Source of the DNA: Bacillota bacterium
GTDB lineage: Bacteria; Bacillota; Clostridia; Lachnospirales; Lachnospiraceae
Length of the DNA stretch: 64,000 nt
NCBI GenBank assembly: GCA_023392615.1
Contig: JAEVYT010000017.1
Span: forward strand, 124,001 to 188,000
Reading direction: 5' to 3'
Below, piece by piece: positions 16,909-26,036 of the stretch. Numbering within the stretch: position 1 is the stretch's first letter; each line of letters begins with the position of its first letter. The notes under the pieces were generated by a model. It was not told where the DNA came from. It saw only the letters and a list, made by a program, of their open reading frames with translations, and ran no database searches. The position numbers were made by a program, and so were the translations under genes.

Positions 16909-18264
16909 ATGAAAGAAACCTACATACAATTGATCGAATTGATTGATAAGAATCGTTCTAGAATGATGAATGCATTCGATTATATATGGAGTCATCCGGA
17001 GATTGGGTATAAAGAATGGAATACCTGTGACTATCTTGCGAAAGAGTTTGAGATACTGGGCTATGAGGTGGAAAGAGCAGTCGATATTCCTGGGTTTACA
17101 GCGTTATTTAACACCGGAAAGCCGGGGCCTACAATATTGATTCTGGGTGAATTGGATGCGTTGATTTGTGCCACTCATCCACAAGCGAATAAGGAGTCAG
17201 GAGCGGTTCATGCCTGTGGTCATGTTGTTCAAACCTCTATGCTGTTAGGAGTAGCTGCTGCATTAAAAGAAACTAAGTTGACGGATGATATGTCAGGATC
17301 AGTTTTATTTGCGGCAGTTCCTGCGGAAGAGACCATTGACATGGAATACCGCAATGAACTAATTGATCAAGGAATCATTCGATATGTTGCAGGAAAGATA
17401 GAGTTTTTACGGCGAGGGTATTTTGATCAGGTTGATATGGCACTGATGTTTCATGCGGACAGCCACCCAAGCAAGTTATTCAAACTATTTGATGGAATGG
17501 ACGGTTGTATCACAAAGCATATGGTTTATCGTGGTGTGGCGGCGCATGCGGGTGGTGCACCCGATAAGGGGGTGAATGCTCTATATGCTGCAAGTATGGG
17601 ACTTCAGGCGTGCAATTCCTTAAGAGAGACATTTAAGGAAGAAGATTATATTCGTTACCATCCAATCATAACCAGCGGGGGTAGTGCTACGAATGTAATT
17701 CCTGATTTAGTGAAAATGGATACTTATGTCAGAGCGGCCTCCTTTGAGAAAATGCTTGCGGTAAACTATAAAATTGATAGAGCACTTGCAGCTTCTGCGG
17801 CAGCAATTGGCGCACAGGTACATGTTACAAGTAAGCCGGGTAATTTACCGCTTCATAGCGATATTCTTCTGAATAGTCTCTGTGAGCAAGTGATCGATGA
17901 ATTGTTTGGTGGCGGTCAGATTATCCGTGGAGGATGGGATACACAAAGCAGTGATGTGGGTGATTTGTCCAGTCTGATTCCCGTCATCCAGCCCTTGTGT
18001 ATGGGGGCAACCGGGAACCAGCATGGGGAAGATTATTTTATAGAAGACAAGGAACGAGCTATCATAAATCCTGCCAAGGTATTAACTGTGATGATCTATG
18101 AATTGCTTAAGGAGAATGGTACTTATGCAAAGGATGTCATCGCGAACTATCAGCCATTATATAAGTCGAAGGAAGATTATTTTAAGGCAATTGATGCAAT
18201 CGCCTGTGATAAAGATTTCGTTACTTATCAGGAAAATGGTGATGTTGTGCTTACCCTTCATTAG
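16909..18264 (+). CDS. M20D-family amidohydrolase
   Basis: A 451-residue metallo-amidohydrolase of the M20D group (relatives hydrolyse N-acyl amino acids, aminobenzoyl-glutamate or indole-acetyl conjugates). Visible blocks are SHPEIGYKEW at the N-terminus, GELDAL, HACGHVVQ, PAEETIDMEY and, in the dimerisation domain, YRGVAAHAGGAPDKGVNAL. It lies 9 bases after allantoinase with AGGAGG in front, so it belongs to the ureide operon, where it could process an acylated or carbamoylated nitrogen compound; the substrate is not known. Its stop codon overlaps the end of the convergent pucR gene. Confidence 0.85.
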   Translation: MKETYIQLIELIDKNRSRMMNAFDYIWSHPEIGYKEWNTCDYLAKEFEILGYEVERAVDIPGFTALFNTGKPGPTILILGELDALICATHPQANKESGAVHACGHVVQTSMLLGVAAALKETKLTDDMSGSVLFAAVPAEETIDMEYRNELIDQGIIRYVAGKIEFLRRGYFDQVDMALMFHADSHPSKLFKLFDGMDGCITKHMVYRGVAAHAGGAPDKGVNALYAASMGLQACNSLRETFKEEDYIRYHPIITSGGSATNVIPDLVKMDTYVRAASFEKMLAVNYKIDRALAASAAAIGAQVHVTSKPGNLPLHSDILLNSLCEQVIDELFGGGQIIRGGWDTQSSDVGDLSSLIPVIQPLCMGATGNQHGEDYFIEDKERAIINPAKVLTVMIYELLKENGTYAKDVIANYQPLYKSKEDYFKAIDAIACDKDFVTYQENGDVVLTLH

Positions 18265-19937
18265 TTATTAGTGTGATATAAGAGCTTGCGAATATAAAAG
18301 CCGGTCTTTAATTTATAGCAGTCATCCTGGTCATTGAAATCAATATGTAACAGTTCTTTTATTTGATCCAGCCGGTAGAACATAGTGTTACGATGTATAT
18401 ACATATATTTGGCGGTTTGTGTTACGTTCTGGGCATGATTTAAATAAGCGTCCAGAGTATCCAATAATTCACTGTGATTTGACTCATCAAATTCATCGAG
18501 AATACCTAAGTATTCCTGATATAAGCCTAACAGCTGCTCGTAGGTAAAACTGCTTTGTAAGGACAGATAAACCTGATCTTGATAATATGAGAAACAGTAG
18601 TTGTCCGGATGTAGGGAAGAACCTAGTTCCAGAGACTGTAGGGACTGTTGATAGCAGGAGCGAATGGTTAAGGCACCATTCATATATTTGCTTACTCCGA
18701 ATAGGGCATGGATATCCTGTGCAGTCAAAGCTTTATGACAGCCCTTCGAGATATGAAGTCCTTGTAAGGAGGCTTCCTTCGCAGACAGGTTTTGTTCACT
18801 TAGTAAGAATACTACAAAATGTGTCTGATGAATCGTATGAATGGGAGTGAACGGTAATTCAGATAACGATTCATCTAGAATCGTGAAAACCTTACGTTCA
18901 AACGCGCGTCGCTTGGGAATCGACATTTTTTCATAAGCTTTGATTTTAAAGGTAATACATAGTCTAAACTGTTTAAAATCAAAATCATTCTGAGTGCATA
19001 GGGGTTCGATTTCTGACTGGTTTTTCAGCTGACCGGACAGTACCTTCTGAAAGAAGATGTCTTTGGAGGAACGCTCCGCTTCGCTCAGTACTGAATGATT
19101 TAACATCGCCAGTCCAAAGATAGAATCTAGATTGGCGGCAAAATTATATTTATCCGCGGTAAACGGGGTAGATCCTTGCAGAATAATCAAATACCCTAAT
19201 AATAAATCTTTATTGCGAATGGGGAATAGAATAAAATGCATTTCGTTTCCTTGATAGGGAACTTCATGCGTTAGTACGGGATAGGGCTGGTTGGATATCT
19301 TATTTTTTAAAAAAGAGATATCGCTATCAGAGAATAATGTATAAGAATTGCGACAAAAGTCATACGGGAAAGAGTGAACATCCTCTTTTGACTGGATATG
19401 TGCAAGAACTTCAAAGGTGTCATTGGTAAGAAAGAGTGTGGTTCCAAGCTTGTTCTCGGTAATTTTAAGTAAGCTGGATAAACTTTTTTTCTTGAGAACA
19501 CATTCCGTTAATTCCCTATAGGTTAGAGCGATGTGAGCGGTTTCAGACATTTCCTCTTCATAGAGCTTGCGATAAATAAGATTGGCGATCTGATCCATGC
19601 TACTGGAATAAGGAATGCCAATAATAGGAAATTGTAGTTCTTCCGCCTGTTTTGCCATCTCCTCAGGGAGCTCGTTCAGATAACGATTCATCTTGATACC
19701 AAAGCCGGAGCAGCCTCGTTCCTTTAAATCCCGAATCAGATCAGAGGAGAGATCTCCAGAGGCCATAAAATATCCGGTAGATAGAATCAGAGCCCCTTTG
19801 GTAAGCCAAGGAATGGTATCCGGATTATCCATGATATTAATACCGGTTATGGCGCAGGCATTTTCAGTGGAACCGGCTAAGAGATGAAAGCCCGGCATTG
19901 TATTTTGATCAATTAACCAATTTATCGTTATAGACAT
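18261..19937 (-). CDS. pucR: PucR-family transcriptional regulator
   Basis: A 558-residue regulator on the minus strand with the PucR N-terminal purine-catabolism domain (about residues 1-125, including STENACAITGINIMDN) and a C-terminal PucR-type helix-turn-helix (TLDAYLNHAQNVTQTAKYMY, then IHRNTMFYRLDQI). In Bacillus, PucR controls purine and allantoin degradation. It is convergent with the M20D gene, overlapping it by 4 bases, and divergent from allE, so the shared region 19938-20081 is the likely control site. The start is ATG 19937, 8 bases after AAGGGAG; the GTG at 19946 overlaps that ribosome site. The signal molecule is unknown. Confidence 0.9.
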   Translation of the reverse strand: MSITINWLIDQNTMPGFHLLAGSTENACAITGINIMDNPDTIPWLTKGALILSTGYFMASGDLSSDLIRDLKERGCSGFGIKMNRYLNELPEEMAKQAEELQFPIIGIPYSSSMDQIANLIYRKLYEEEMSETAHIALTYRELTECVLKKKSLSSLLKITENKLGTTLFLTNDTFEVLAHIQSKEDVHSFPYDFCRNSYTLFSDSDISFLKNKISNQPYPVLTHEVPYQGNEMHFILFPIRNKDLLLGYLIILQGSTPFTADKYNFAANLDSIFGLAMLNHSVLSEAERSSKDIFFQKVLSGQLKNQSEIEPLCTQNDFDFKQFRLCITFKIKAYEKMSIPKRRAFERKVFTILDESLSELPFTPIHTIHQTHFVVFLLSEQNLSAKEASLQGLHISKGCHKALTAQDIHALFGVSKYMNGALTIRSCYQQSLQSLELGSSLHPDNYCFSYYQDQVYLSLQSSFTYEQLLGLYQEYLGILDEFDESNHSELLDTLDAYLNHAQNVTQTAKYMYIHRNTMFYRLDQIKELLHIDFNDQDDCYKLKTGFYIRKLLYHTNN

Positions 19938-20022
19938 ATTGCACACTCCCTTTTTGTTGAGAATTATAAAGGATTTTAAGTAAATATGTCAATGCTTATC
20001 AGAAAAAATTACCAGTAGAATT

Positions 20023-20048
20023 GTGCACTATGCACTTGCTCGCAAGTG
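20023..20048. promoter_or_regulatory. Candidate operator between pucR and allE
   Basis: Two adjoining dyads in the 144-base divergent region: GTGCACTATGCAC followed by the perfect inverted repeat CACTTGC-TC-GCAAGTG (20033-20048). Placement between a PucR regulator and its likely target makes it a candidate binding site; no consensus comparison was made. Confidence 0.5.
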
Positions 20049-20081
20049 TATTCAAATATAGAGATAAAGGAGAGAAAGAAT

Positions 20082-20846
20082 ATGGGATATCCAACCGATT
20101 TATTATCAACCAGAGCCGTTGTAAAACCAGGACTCTGGGCAGTTATACCCAAAGAAGGGTTAGTTAATAATGTGATCCCTAACATAGTAGGATGTAAGGT
20201 GAGCATAGTCGCTTCACCGAAGATGGGAGCCAGTTTTGTACAATATATCATTGAAGCTTCCTCCGGTGGGAAGACAACCGAGGATTTTGGTACAGAGCAT
20301 AATATTGAAACCTTTCTTTATGTTCTTAGTGGAAATGTTGTAGTGGAAGCGGATGAAAAACAATATGACCTTACCGAGGGAGGGTACATCTATACGCCTC
20401 CGGGCGTTGGGTTAGGGTTTGAAGTATTCAGTGAAGAAGCAAAATTCTTACTTTATAAACAGATTTATATTCCTTATCAGGAGTTAAAACCTTATGTAAT
20501 ATCGGCGAATATCAATGAGGTGGAATATCGGATCTATGATGGTATGGAGAATGTTCATATCAAGGATTTTCTTCCGATTGATGATTTGGCCTTTGATATG
20601 AATATGCATATCCTATCGTTTGAGCCGGGTGGTTGTCACCCTTTTGTAGAGACACATGTACAAGAGCATGGAGCCTACATATTGGGCGGAGAAGGAATGT
20701 ATCTGATGGATGATAAATGGTTAGGGATTAAAAAGGAAGATTTCATGTGGTTTGGACCATATTGCCCGCAGTGCGCTTATGGGGTAGGAACAGAACCATT
20801 TCGCTATATCTATTCCAAGGATTGTAATAGGGATGTGACGTTATAA
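20082..20846 (+). CDS. allE: (S)-ureidoglycine aminohydrolase
   Basis: A 254-residue bicupin enzyme that converts ureidoglycine to ureidoglycolate and ammonia after AllC acts. It follows E. coli AllE almost block by block: LLSTRAVVKPGLWAV, GASFVQY, NIETFLYVLSGNVV, EGGYIYTPPG, FDMNMHILSFEPGG, ETHVQEHGAYIL (manganese site of the second cupin) and the ending YIYSKDCNRDV. The start is ATG 20082 with AAAGGAGAG upstream; an in-frame codon at 20046 adds residues not found in relatives. It is divergent from pucR and 62 bases before allC. Confidence 0.95.
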   Translation: MGYPTDLLSTRAVVKPGLWAVIPKEGLVNNVIPNIVGCKVSIVASPKMGASFVQYIIEASSGGKTTEDFGTEHNIETFLYVLSGNVVVEADEKQYDLTEGGYIYTPPGVGLGFEVFSEEAKFLLYKQIYIPYQELKPYVISANINEVEYRIYDGMENVHIKDFLPIDDLAFDMNMHILSFEPGGCHPFVETHVQEHGAYILGGEGMYLMDDKWLGIKKEDFMWFGPYCPQCAYGVGTEPFRYIYSKDCNRDVTL

Positions 20847-20908
20847 GTAAGAAGTGCAATAATTACAAAGTATGTCCCTGGACATATGAAAGAAAGTAGG
20901 CTGTTACT

Positions 20909-22165
20909 ATGTTACAACGTGCTGAGGAAAGTAGAATACAGAATTGGATCGATGGAATGAACCGGTTTAATGCTACTCCTGAATTCGGTACCACAAGAAT
21001 TCTTTTTACCAAACCTGAACTTGAGAATCGAGAGTATATCAAGGAAGAAATGAAAAAAATCGGCCTAACGGTATCGGAGGATGCGATTGGGAATATCTTT
21101 GCAACCCTTAAAGGAAGTGATTCATCACTTCCCCCGGTATGGACCGGCTCCCATATTGACACCGTACCAAATGCAGGGAAATTCGATGGGATGGCAGGAG
21201 TTGTTTGTGGAATAGAGGCATTGAGGTTGATAAAAGAAAGCGGAGAACCACATCTACGAGATCTGTGTGTAGTGGTATATACCTCGGAAGAACCGACCAG
21301 GTACGGGTTAAGTTGTCTTGGAAGTCGTGCAATGTCAGGTGATTTATCCTTGGAGGATACTAAGAAGCTTAAAGATCAGGGGAACAAATCATTATATGAT
21401 AAGCTTTGTGAGCTGGGATATAATGTAGCGGATTTTAAGAAGATTAAGAAAAATAAGCAGGATGTGTATGCTTCGGTGGAATTACATATTGAGCAGAATA
21501 ATCGGTTAGAGAAAAGTAATACCCCGATCGGCATTGTGGAGAAAATATGTGCATCATCAATCTATCAGGTTACTATAGAGGGAGTACAATCCCATGCAGG
21601 GGGAACGGATATGGCAGAGCGAAAAGATGCATTTGCTGCAGCGTGTGAGATTGGAATTCGCTTAGAGGAACTTGCAAGGGAGTGCAAGAGTGAATATAAC
21701 ACTGCAACCATTGGGAAAATGAACATCATTCCCAATGCAGTTAATGTCATTCCGGGTAAGGCAGAGTTCTCCATTGATATCAGAGATTGCAATATGGACA
21801 CAAAACAGAAATTGATACAAGCTATGTATCAGGAGATTCAAACAATTGAAGAACGTAGAGCGGTTAAAATTACCGTGGTGGAAGAAAATAATGACGAACC
21901 CTTAACCTGTAATCACAATGTGGTAACTTGTATTGAGAAAAGCTGTCATGGACTCGGAATATCGCCGGAGTTTATGATAAGCGGTCCTTATCATGATACG
22001 CTTTTTGTTGGAAGATTTGCGCCATCTGCTATGATTTTTGTACCCAGCAGGAAGGGAATTAGTCATAGTCCCGAAGAATGGACGGATTATAAGCAATTAG
22101 CGATGGGGGCGGATGTACTTGTAAATACGTTGCTCAATCTGGCCAATATGAAGGAAAAGTTATAA
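20909..22165 (+). CDS. allC: Allantoate amidohydrolase (M20 family)
   Basis: A 418-residue metal enzyme expected to hydrolyse allantoate to ureidoglycine, CO2 and ammonia. Metal motifs are GSHIDTVPNAGKFDG and TSEEPTRYG, with ELHIEQ, GVQSHAGGTDMAERKDA and DIRD typical of the AllC/beta-ureidopropionase/carbamoylase group, and ISHSPEEWT near the end. Members of the group share these motifs, so the allantoate call rests partly on its place right after allE. ATG 20909 has a weak upstream ribosome site (GAAAG). Confidence 0.88.
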   Translation: MLQRAEESRIQNWIDGMNRFNATPEFGTTRILFTKPELENREYIKEEMKKIGLTVSEDAIGNIFATLKGSDSSLPPVWTGSHIDTVPNAGKFDGMAGVVCGIEALRLIKESGEPHLRDLCVVVYTSEEPTRYGLSCLGSRAMSGDLSLEDTKKLKDQGNKSLYDKLCELGYNVADFKKIKKNKQDVYASVELHIEQNNRLEKSNTPIGIVEKICASSIYQVTIEGVQSHAGGTDMAERKDAFAAACEIGIRLEELARECKSEYNTATIGKMNIIPNAVNVIPGKAEFSIDIRDCNMDTKQKLIQAMYQEIQTIEERRAVKITVVEENNDEPLTCNHNVVTCIEKSCHGLGISPEFMISGPYHDTLFVGRFAPSAMIFVPSRKGISHSPEEWTDYKQLAMGADVLVNTLLNLANMKEKL

Positions 22166-22415
22166 AGCTGCAATTTATATATGTCAGGGATTATGTTATA
22201 ATACTTAAGCTATTAACGGATATATAGCAGAAATATACATATAAGTATCTACAATAATTTATGATACATAGATGCATTATAAAGTATACGGAGCGACAGG
22301 TTTTAAAGGAAAGAATCAAAAATCAGTCAGATTAAAGGAAATAGTTAAAAGAATATAGAAAAGTGGCGCAAGTCAGATAGAAATGAATAAGACATGCACA
22401 GAAATGGAGAATAAC

Positions 22416-23369
22416 ATGAATATCAGTTTATTAGAGCCAATCGGCGTATCAAAAGAGGTTATACAGGAATTAGCAGCAGGATTTATCAATCAGGGTCATA
22501 GCTTTACTTATTATGATACAAAAACCACCGAGGTGAAGGTACTGTCAGAGCGTAGCAAGGATCAGGATATCATTATGATTGCAAACAATCCATATCCGGC
22601 GGAGGTAGTGGAAGCGTCGGATGCTCTTAAGATGCTGTCCGTAGCATTTACCGGAATTGATCATATTGGAGTGGAGGCATGTAGAAACAAGAATGTATTA
22701 ATCAGTAACTCGGCAGGATACTCGAATGAAACGGTTGCTGAGCTGATTATCGGTATGACCATCAGTGCACTTAGGAATATGACTAGAGCAAATGTTACTG
22801 TTCGCGAGGGTGGCACAAGCGCCGGTAACGGGGGGCGTGAAATTGCAGGACGTACCGTCGGCATCATCGGCCTTGGCAAAATAGGGTTAAGAACCGCGCA
22901 GCTGTTCCAGGCATTTGGTGCAAAAGTAATCGCCTATAATCGAAGTGAATCCGAAGAAGCACTTCGTATGGGAATTGAATATAAGAGCTTAGAAGAAGTA
23001 TTATCACAGAGTGATATCGTATCCTTGAATATGCCACTGAATACTCTGACTAGGGGATTTCTCAGTGAAGATAAGATAGCATTGATGAGAAAGGATACCA
23101 TATTTGTAAACTGTGCAAGAGGACCAATCGTTGATAATGCTGCTCTTGCAAAGGCGTTGAATGAAGATCGCCTTGGATTTGCCTGCATCGATGTGTTTGA
23201 TATGGAGCCTCCAATCCCAGAGGATTATCCTTTGCTCCATGCGAAGAATACCCTTTTAACTCCACACATTGCGTTTATCTCAGAGGAGGCGATGGCACGT
23301 AGAGCAAAAATCGTCTTTGATAATGTGTACGCATACCTGCAGGGAAATCCGGTAAATGTATGCAAATAG
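22416..23369 (+). CDS. D-isomer-specific 2-hydroxyacid dehydrogenase
   Basis: A 317-residue NAD-dependent dehydrogenase. It has the Rossmann motif GLGKIGLRTAQLF (GxGxxG), then CARGPIVDNAALAKAL, DVFDMEPP and the catalytic His in LTPHIAFIS. Family members reduce glyoxylate, hydroxypyruvate, pyruvate or phosphoglycerate. Because the upstream genes make ureidoglycolate, a source of glyoxylate, a glyoxylate-reducing role is attractive but inferred. Start ATG 22416 has TGGAGA 7 bases upstream; ATG 22383 is in frame but lacks a site. The 250-base gap after allC contains TATAAT at 22197 with a weak -35, so it may have its own promoter. Confidence 0.88.
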   Translation: MNISLLEPIGVSKEVIQELAAGFINQGHSFTYYDTKTTEVKVLSERSKDQDIIMIANNPYPAEVVEASDALKMLSVAFTGIDHIGVEACRNKNVLISNSAGYSNETVAELIIGMTISALRNMTRANVTVREGGTSAGNGGREIAGRTVGIIGLGKIGLRTAQLFQAFGAKVIAYNRSESEEALRMGIEYKSLEEVLSQSDIVSLNMPLNTLTRGFLSEDKIALMRKDTIFVNCARGPIVDNAALAKALNEDRLGFACIDVFDMEPPIPEDYPLLHAKNTLLTPHIAFISEEAMARRAKIVFDNVYAYLQGNPVNVCK

Positions 23370-23404
23370 CATAACAAAAGATAAGCGATGCCTATATAAG
23401 ATAA

Positions 23405-23552
23405 TGAAGCCGGAAGGACAGCATTCATATTTTATATTTCGCAGTCGTACATAAAAGTACGCCTTCGAAAATACAAAATTATGAATACAGTCTTCCAAAC
23501 AGTGCATTATGGTAATATAACATTGTTCCAGCAAATTATTCATTTTGGAATA
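23405..23552. repeat. Palindromic dispersed repeat, diverged copy
   Basis: An imperfect long palindrome: GGAAGGACAGCATTCATA on the left mirrors TATGAATACAGTCTTCC on the right around a centre reading CGCAGTCGTACATAAAAGTACG. Read on the minus strand it aligns along most of its length with the element at 36107-36312, sharing GTATTTTCGAAGGCGTAC and GTACGACTGCGA at the centre. Its outer ends are degraded. Lack of an open frame suggests a non-autonomous mobile element. Confidence 0.8.
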
Positions 23553-23683
23553 TCCACTTCCTTAAAGTAATTCTGTGATAAACATGAAAAGCTTTTATAT
23601 GCACCGCTCTTTTGCTATTCGTTAATTCCAGTAATAGAATAATTTCACATTTCACATATTTCGTATGTTTTACGAATTTTACA

Positions 23684-23731
23684 ATTTCACAAAAGTGAAA
23701 TATTGACATTGTCACCGAATTCGAATATAAT
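23684..23731 (+). promoter_or_regulatory. Strong promoter with an adjoining operator-like dyad
   Basis: TTGACA (23703-23708) and TATAAT (23726-23731) are separated by exactly 17 bp, a perfect sigma-A promoter. The inverted repeat ATTTCAC-AAAA-GTGAAAT (23684-23701) abuts the -35 box, where an activator or repressor could bind. It drives rightward transcription toward the AraC gene. Confidence 0.8.
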
Positions 23732-23824
23732 TGCGCTATAATTAAGTCATGATTAATAGGTATGAGTGTTTTGCGCAAAGCGTGAGCTTCAATATGCACC
23801 ACTAGTATTTATCGATGTAAGAGT

Positions 23825-23938
23825 ATGTCGGGTGAGAAATCCTTTTTTGCATTACTAACCAATACTTTAGGAATACAGGTTGACAGTAATGAATTATCAT
23901 TAGGGGATTGGTCGCTTTTATCAAATATTCGAATATAA
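23825..23938 (+). CDS. Possible 37-residue peptide
   Basis: Open frame from ATG 23825 to TAA 23938, predicted to start MSGEKSFFALLTNTLG. It sits between a perfect promoter and a terminator. The ribosome site is weak (AAGAG only 2-3 bases before the ATG) and no family was recognised, so it may be chance; it is recorded because of its position. Confidence 0.2.
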   Translation: MSGEKSFFALLTNTLGIQVDSNELSLGDWSLLSNIRI

Positions 23939-23955
23939 TAGTTATATTAAACAAA

Positions 23956-23983
23956 GGGGTTCCTAGTATAGGAGCCCCTTTTC
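23956..23983 (+). terminator. Terminator or attenuator before the AraC gene
   Basis: GGGGTTCCT pairs with AGGAGCCCC (one G-U pair) around a 5-base loop, followed by four T. It lies between the strong promoter at 23703 and the gene at 24039, so it must be read through for expression from that promoter. Confidence 0.75.
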
Positions 23984-24038
23984 GCGCGGTTGAAAGTACA
24001 ATATACAACATCTGTGTTATGAGAAAGGAGGTAGGCGG

Positions 24039-26036
24039 ATGAAGGAACAGAAGGTAAAAAGCATATATGGACTGCGTTTCCCGGTTAAAATCGTGGTCAA
24101 GAAGGAAGAGGAACCGTTGCACTGGCACAAGGATCTGGAGATACTTTGCATTCTAAAGGGCAAGGTCAAGCTTCAGATGAATAATGCCTTTTATGAGCTT
24201 CAGGAGGATGATATCTTTTTAATTAACTCAGAGGATCTTCATAGCGTGATGATAGAAACTGAAAAAAGCATCTACCTATCCCTCAATATAGACCTGATGT
24301 ATTACGAGAAGTTCTTTATGGAGATGGAATACATCGTATTTATTGATGATGATTCCATTAATTCGGCGGAGAATTCCTCTCTTTCAAGGGATATTAAGAG
24401 GCGAATCGCCCAGATGCTAATGGAGATCAAGAATAAGAACGTGGATTATCAAAACCGAATAATTTATAATGCCAGTTCCCTCTTGGCGGTATTAATCGAT
24501 AATTATAATATGGTGAAGAAGAATTCTAAGAGTTTAAAGAGCAAGGATCAGTTCTCAAGAATCTGGAAAGCATACGAATATATGTATAATAATTTTAATC
24601 GCAGAGTTACCTTGGAGGAGGTGGCAGATTATGTTCATGTCAGCAAATCCCACCTATCCCATATTATAAAAAGCACAATGGGTTTAAGCTTTGAGAGACT
24701 GTTAAATCAAACAAGAGCAGAACAATCAATGAAGTTTTTGTTAACCACCGATAAAAGCATAACCAGGATCTCGGAGGAATGTGGCTTCTCTGATCCAAAG
24801 TATTTTAAGAATTATTTTTTGCAGTTCTTTCATTGTACACCACTAGAATATCGTAATCGTAACCGTCATAATGTGTCCGAAACGGAGTTTGAAGCGACTA
24901 GTTATTTTGAAACCATTAAATTCAATGAATTATTAAATAATAAAATAGGTCAATACCTCGATAATCAAATGAGAGAAGGAGATGATAATGTCATTGACTT
25001 AACGATTGATTTTTATGGACGTAGAGAAGGGGTAAGTCTTAATAAGGACTGGAAAAAGGAACTTATCATACCGACCTATAAAAACAAATCCTCCTTCTGG
25101 AATAGCGAACGAATTAAGATGTTGCAGCGGGAAATAGGATTTGAATTTATGTATATTATGGACGTATTACATAGCAGCTTTATTGAATATTTGCCTGGGA
25201 AACCGGTGAAAATCGATTGGAATGAGTTAGACCGTTTGATTGAAGAGATGAAGGAACGGAAGGCTTATCCAAAGCTTGGTTTTATGAATCGTACCATGGA
25301 TGATGAAATCTTTATGAATCTAATTCAAAAATTCTTGTTCCACTACCGGTTGAAATATAATGACAATGAGATGAGAAATTGGAAGCTGGTTTTCTTTATC
25401 ACAAAAGAAGAGAAGGAACGGAATTTAAAAGGAATTATCGAAGAAATCGTTCATTCCATCAGCGAATATATCGGTTTGGAATTTGAAGAAGGGGGATCAG
25501 GGAAAGAGGAATTTGCGTTACAGCAATCGGATGCATCCGGTATTTCATTGATTCGAGATCTCTTGATTAATAATAAGCAAATTGATAATTACTTTGAGAT
25601 ATTGTTAGACCAGCGTGGTTTAAAGAGTAATCTGTACTTTGTATACAGTTTACTAAATCAATTAGGGAACCAAGTGATTATGAGTGGGGATAATTATCTT
25701 GTCACAAAGGATCATAATAAGCTGGCCATATTAATCTTTAATTGCAAGGAGGACAATATGGCGAAAAGGGAGGCAGCCCTTAATATCATCAATCTCAAAG
25801 GGAAAAGGTATCTGCTAAAGCAGTATTCCCTTTACAGTCAGCAGGAAAAGATGGAAACCTATATTAAGAATGTCACTGACATCGATTATATCAGTGACGA
25901 GGATATTAAGAGTATTAATTGGGGGCGTTATCCGGATTTATGCATTGAATTTTTTGAATCCTTTGAGAGTATACACCGAAGTTTGACTGTACAAGAAAAT
26001 CGTGCAGAGCTGTTTACTTTGGAGCGAGTTTTATAG
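24039..26036 (+). CDS. AraC-family regulator with GH39-like C-terminal domain
   Basis: A 665-residue regulator. An N-terminal cupin sensor (residues 1-100, PLHWHKDLEILCILKGKV) precedes a double helix-turn-helix AraC domain (about 172-272: VTLEEVADYVHVSKSHLS, then RISEECGFSDPKYFKNYF). The last 350 or so residues resemble the barrel and edge of GH39 beta-xylosidases (MDVLHSSF, FVYSLLNQLGNQVI, GDNYLVTKDHNKLAILIFN) as in known AraC-GH39 fusions. The GH39 acid/base NEP motif is not seen, so it is probably a ligand-binding relic. GAAAGGAGG precedes ATG 24039. The effector is likely a sugar or derivative, yet the downstream genes are nitrogen-related, so its targets are unclear. Confidence 0.82.
   Translation: MKEQKVKSIYGLRFPVKIVVKKEEEPLHWHKDLEILCILKGKVKLQMNNAFYELQEDDIFLINSEDLHSVMIETEKSIYLSLNIDLMYYEKFFMEMEYIVFIDDDSINSAENSSLSRDIKRRIAQMLMEIKNKNVDYQNRIIYNASSLLAVLIDNYNMVKKNSKSLKSKDQFSRIWKAYEYMYNNFNRRVTLEEVADYVHVSKSHLSHIIKSTMGLSFERLLNQTRAEQSMKFLLTTDKSITRISEECGFSDPKYFKNYFLQFFHCTPLEYRNRNRHNVSETEFEATSYFETIKFNELLNNKIGQYLDNQMREGDDNVIDLTIDFYGRREGVSLNKDWKKELIIPTYKNKSSFWNSERIKMLQREIGFEFMYIMDVLHSSFIEYLPGKPVKIDWNELDRLIEEMKERKAYPKLGFMNRTMDDEIFMNLIQKFLFHYRLKYNDNEMRNWKLVFFITKEEKERNLKGIIEEIVHSISEYIGLEFEEGGSGKEEFALQQSDASGISLIRDLLINNKQIDNYFEILLDQRGLKSNLYFVYSLLNQLGNQVIMSGDNYLVTKDHNKLAILIFNCKEDNMAKREAALNIINLKGKRYLLKQYSLYSQQEKMETYIKNVTDIDYISDEDIKSINWGRYPDLCIEFFESFESIHRSLTVQENRAELFTLERVL

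Larger units (their letters stand above)
23732..24038 (+). other. Untranslated leader of unknown class
   Basis: About 250 bases of leader follow the promoter before a terminator at 23956, then about 55 bases to the AraC start. A promoter-leader-terminator-gene order resembles a riboswitch or attenuator, but no known aptamer consensus was recognised. A 37-codon open frame (23825-23938) lies inside. Confidence 0.4.
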
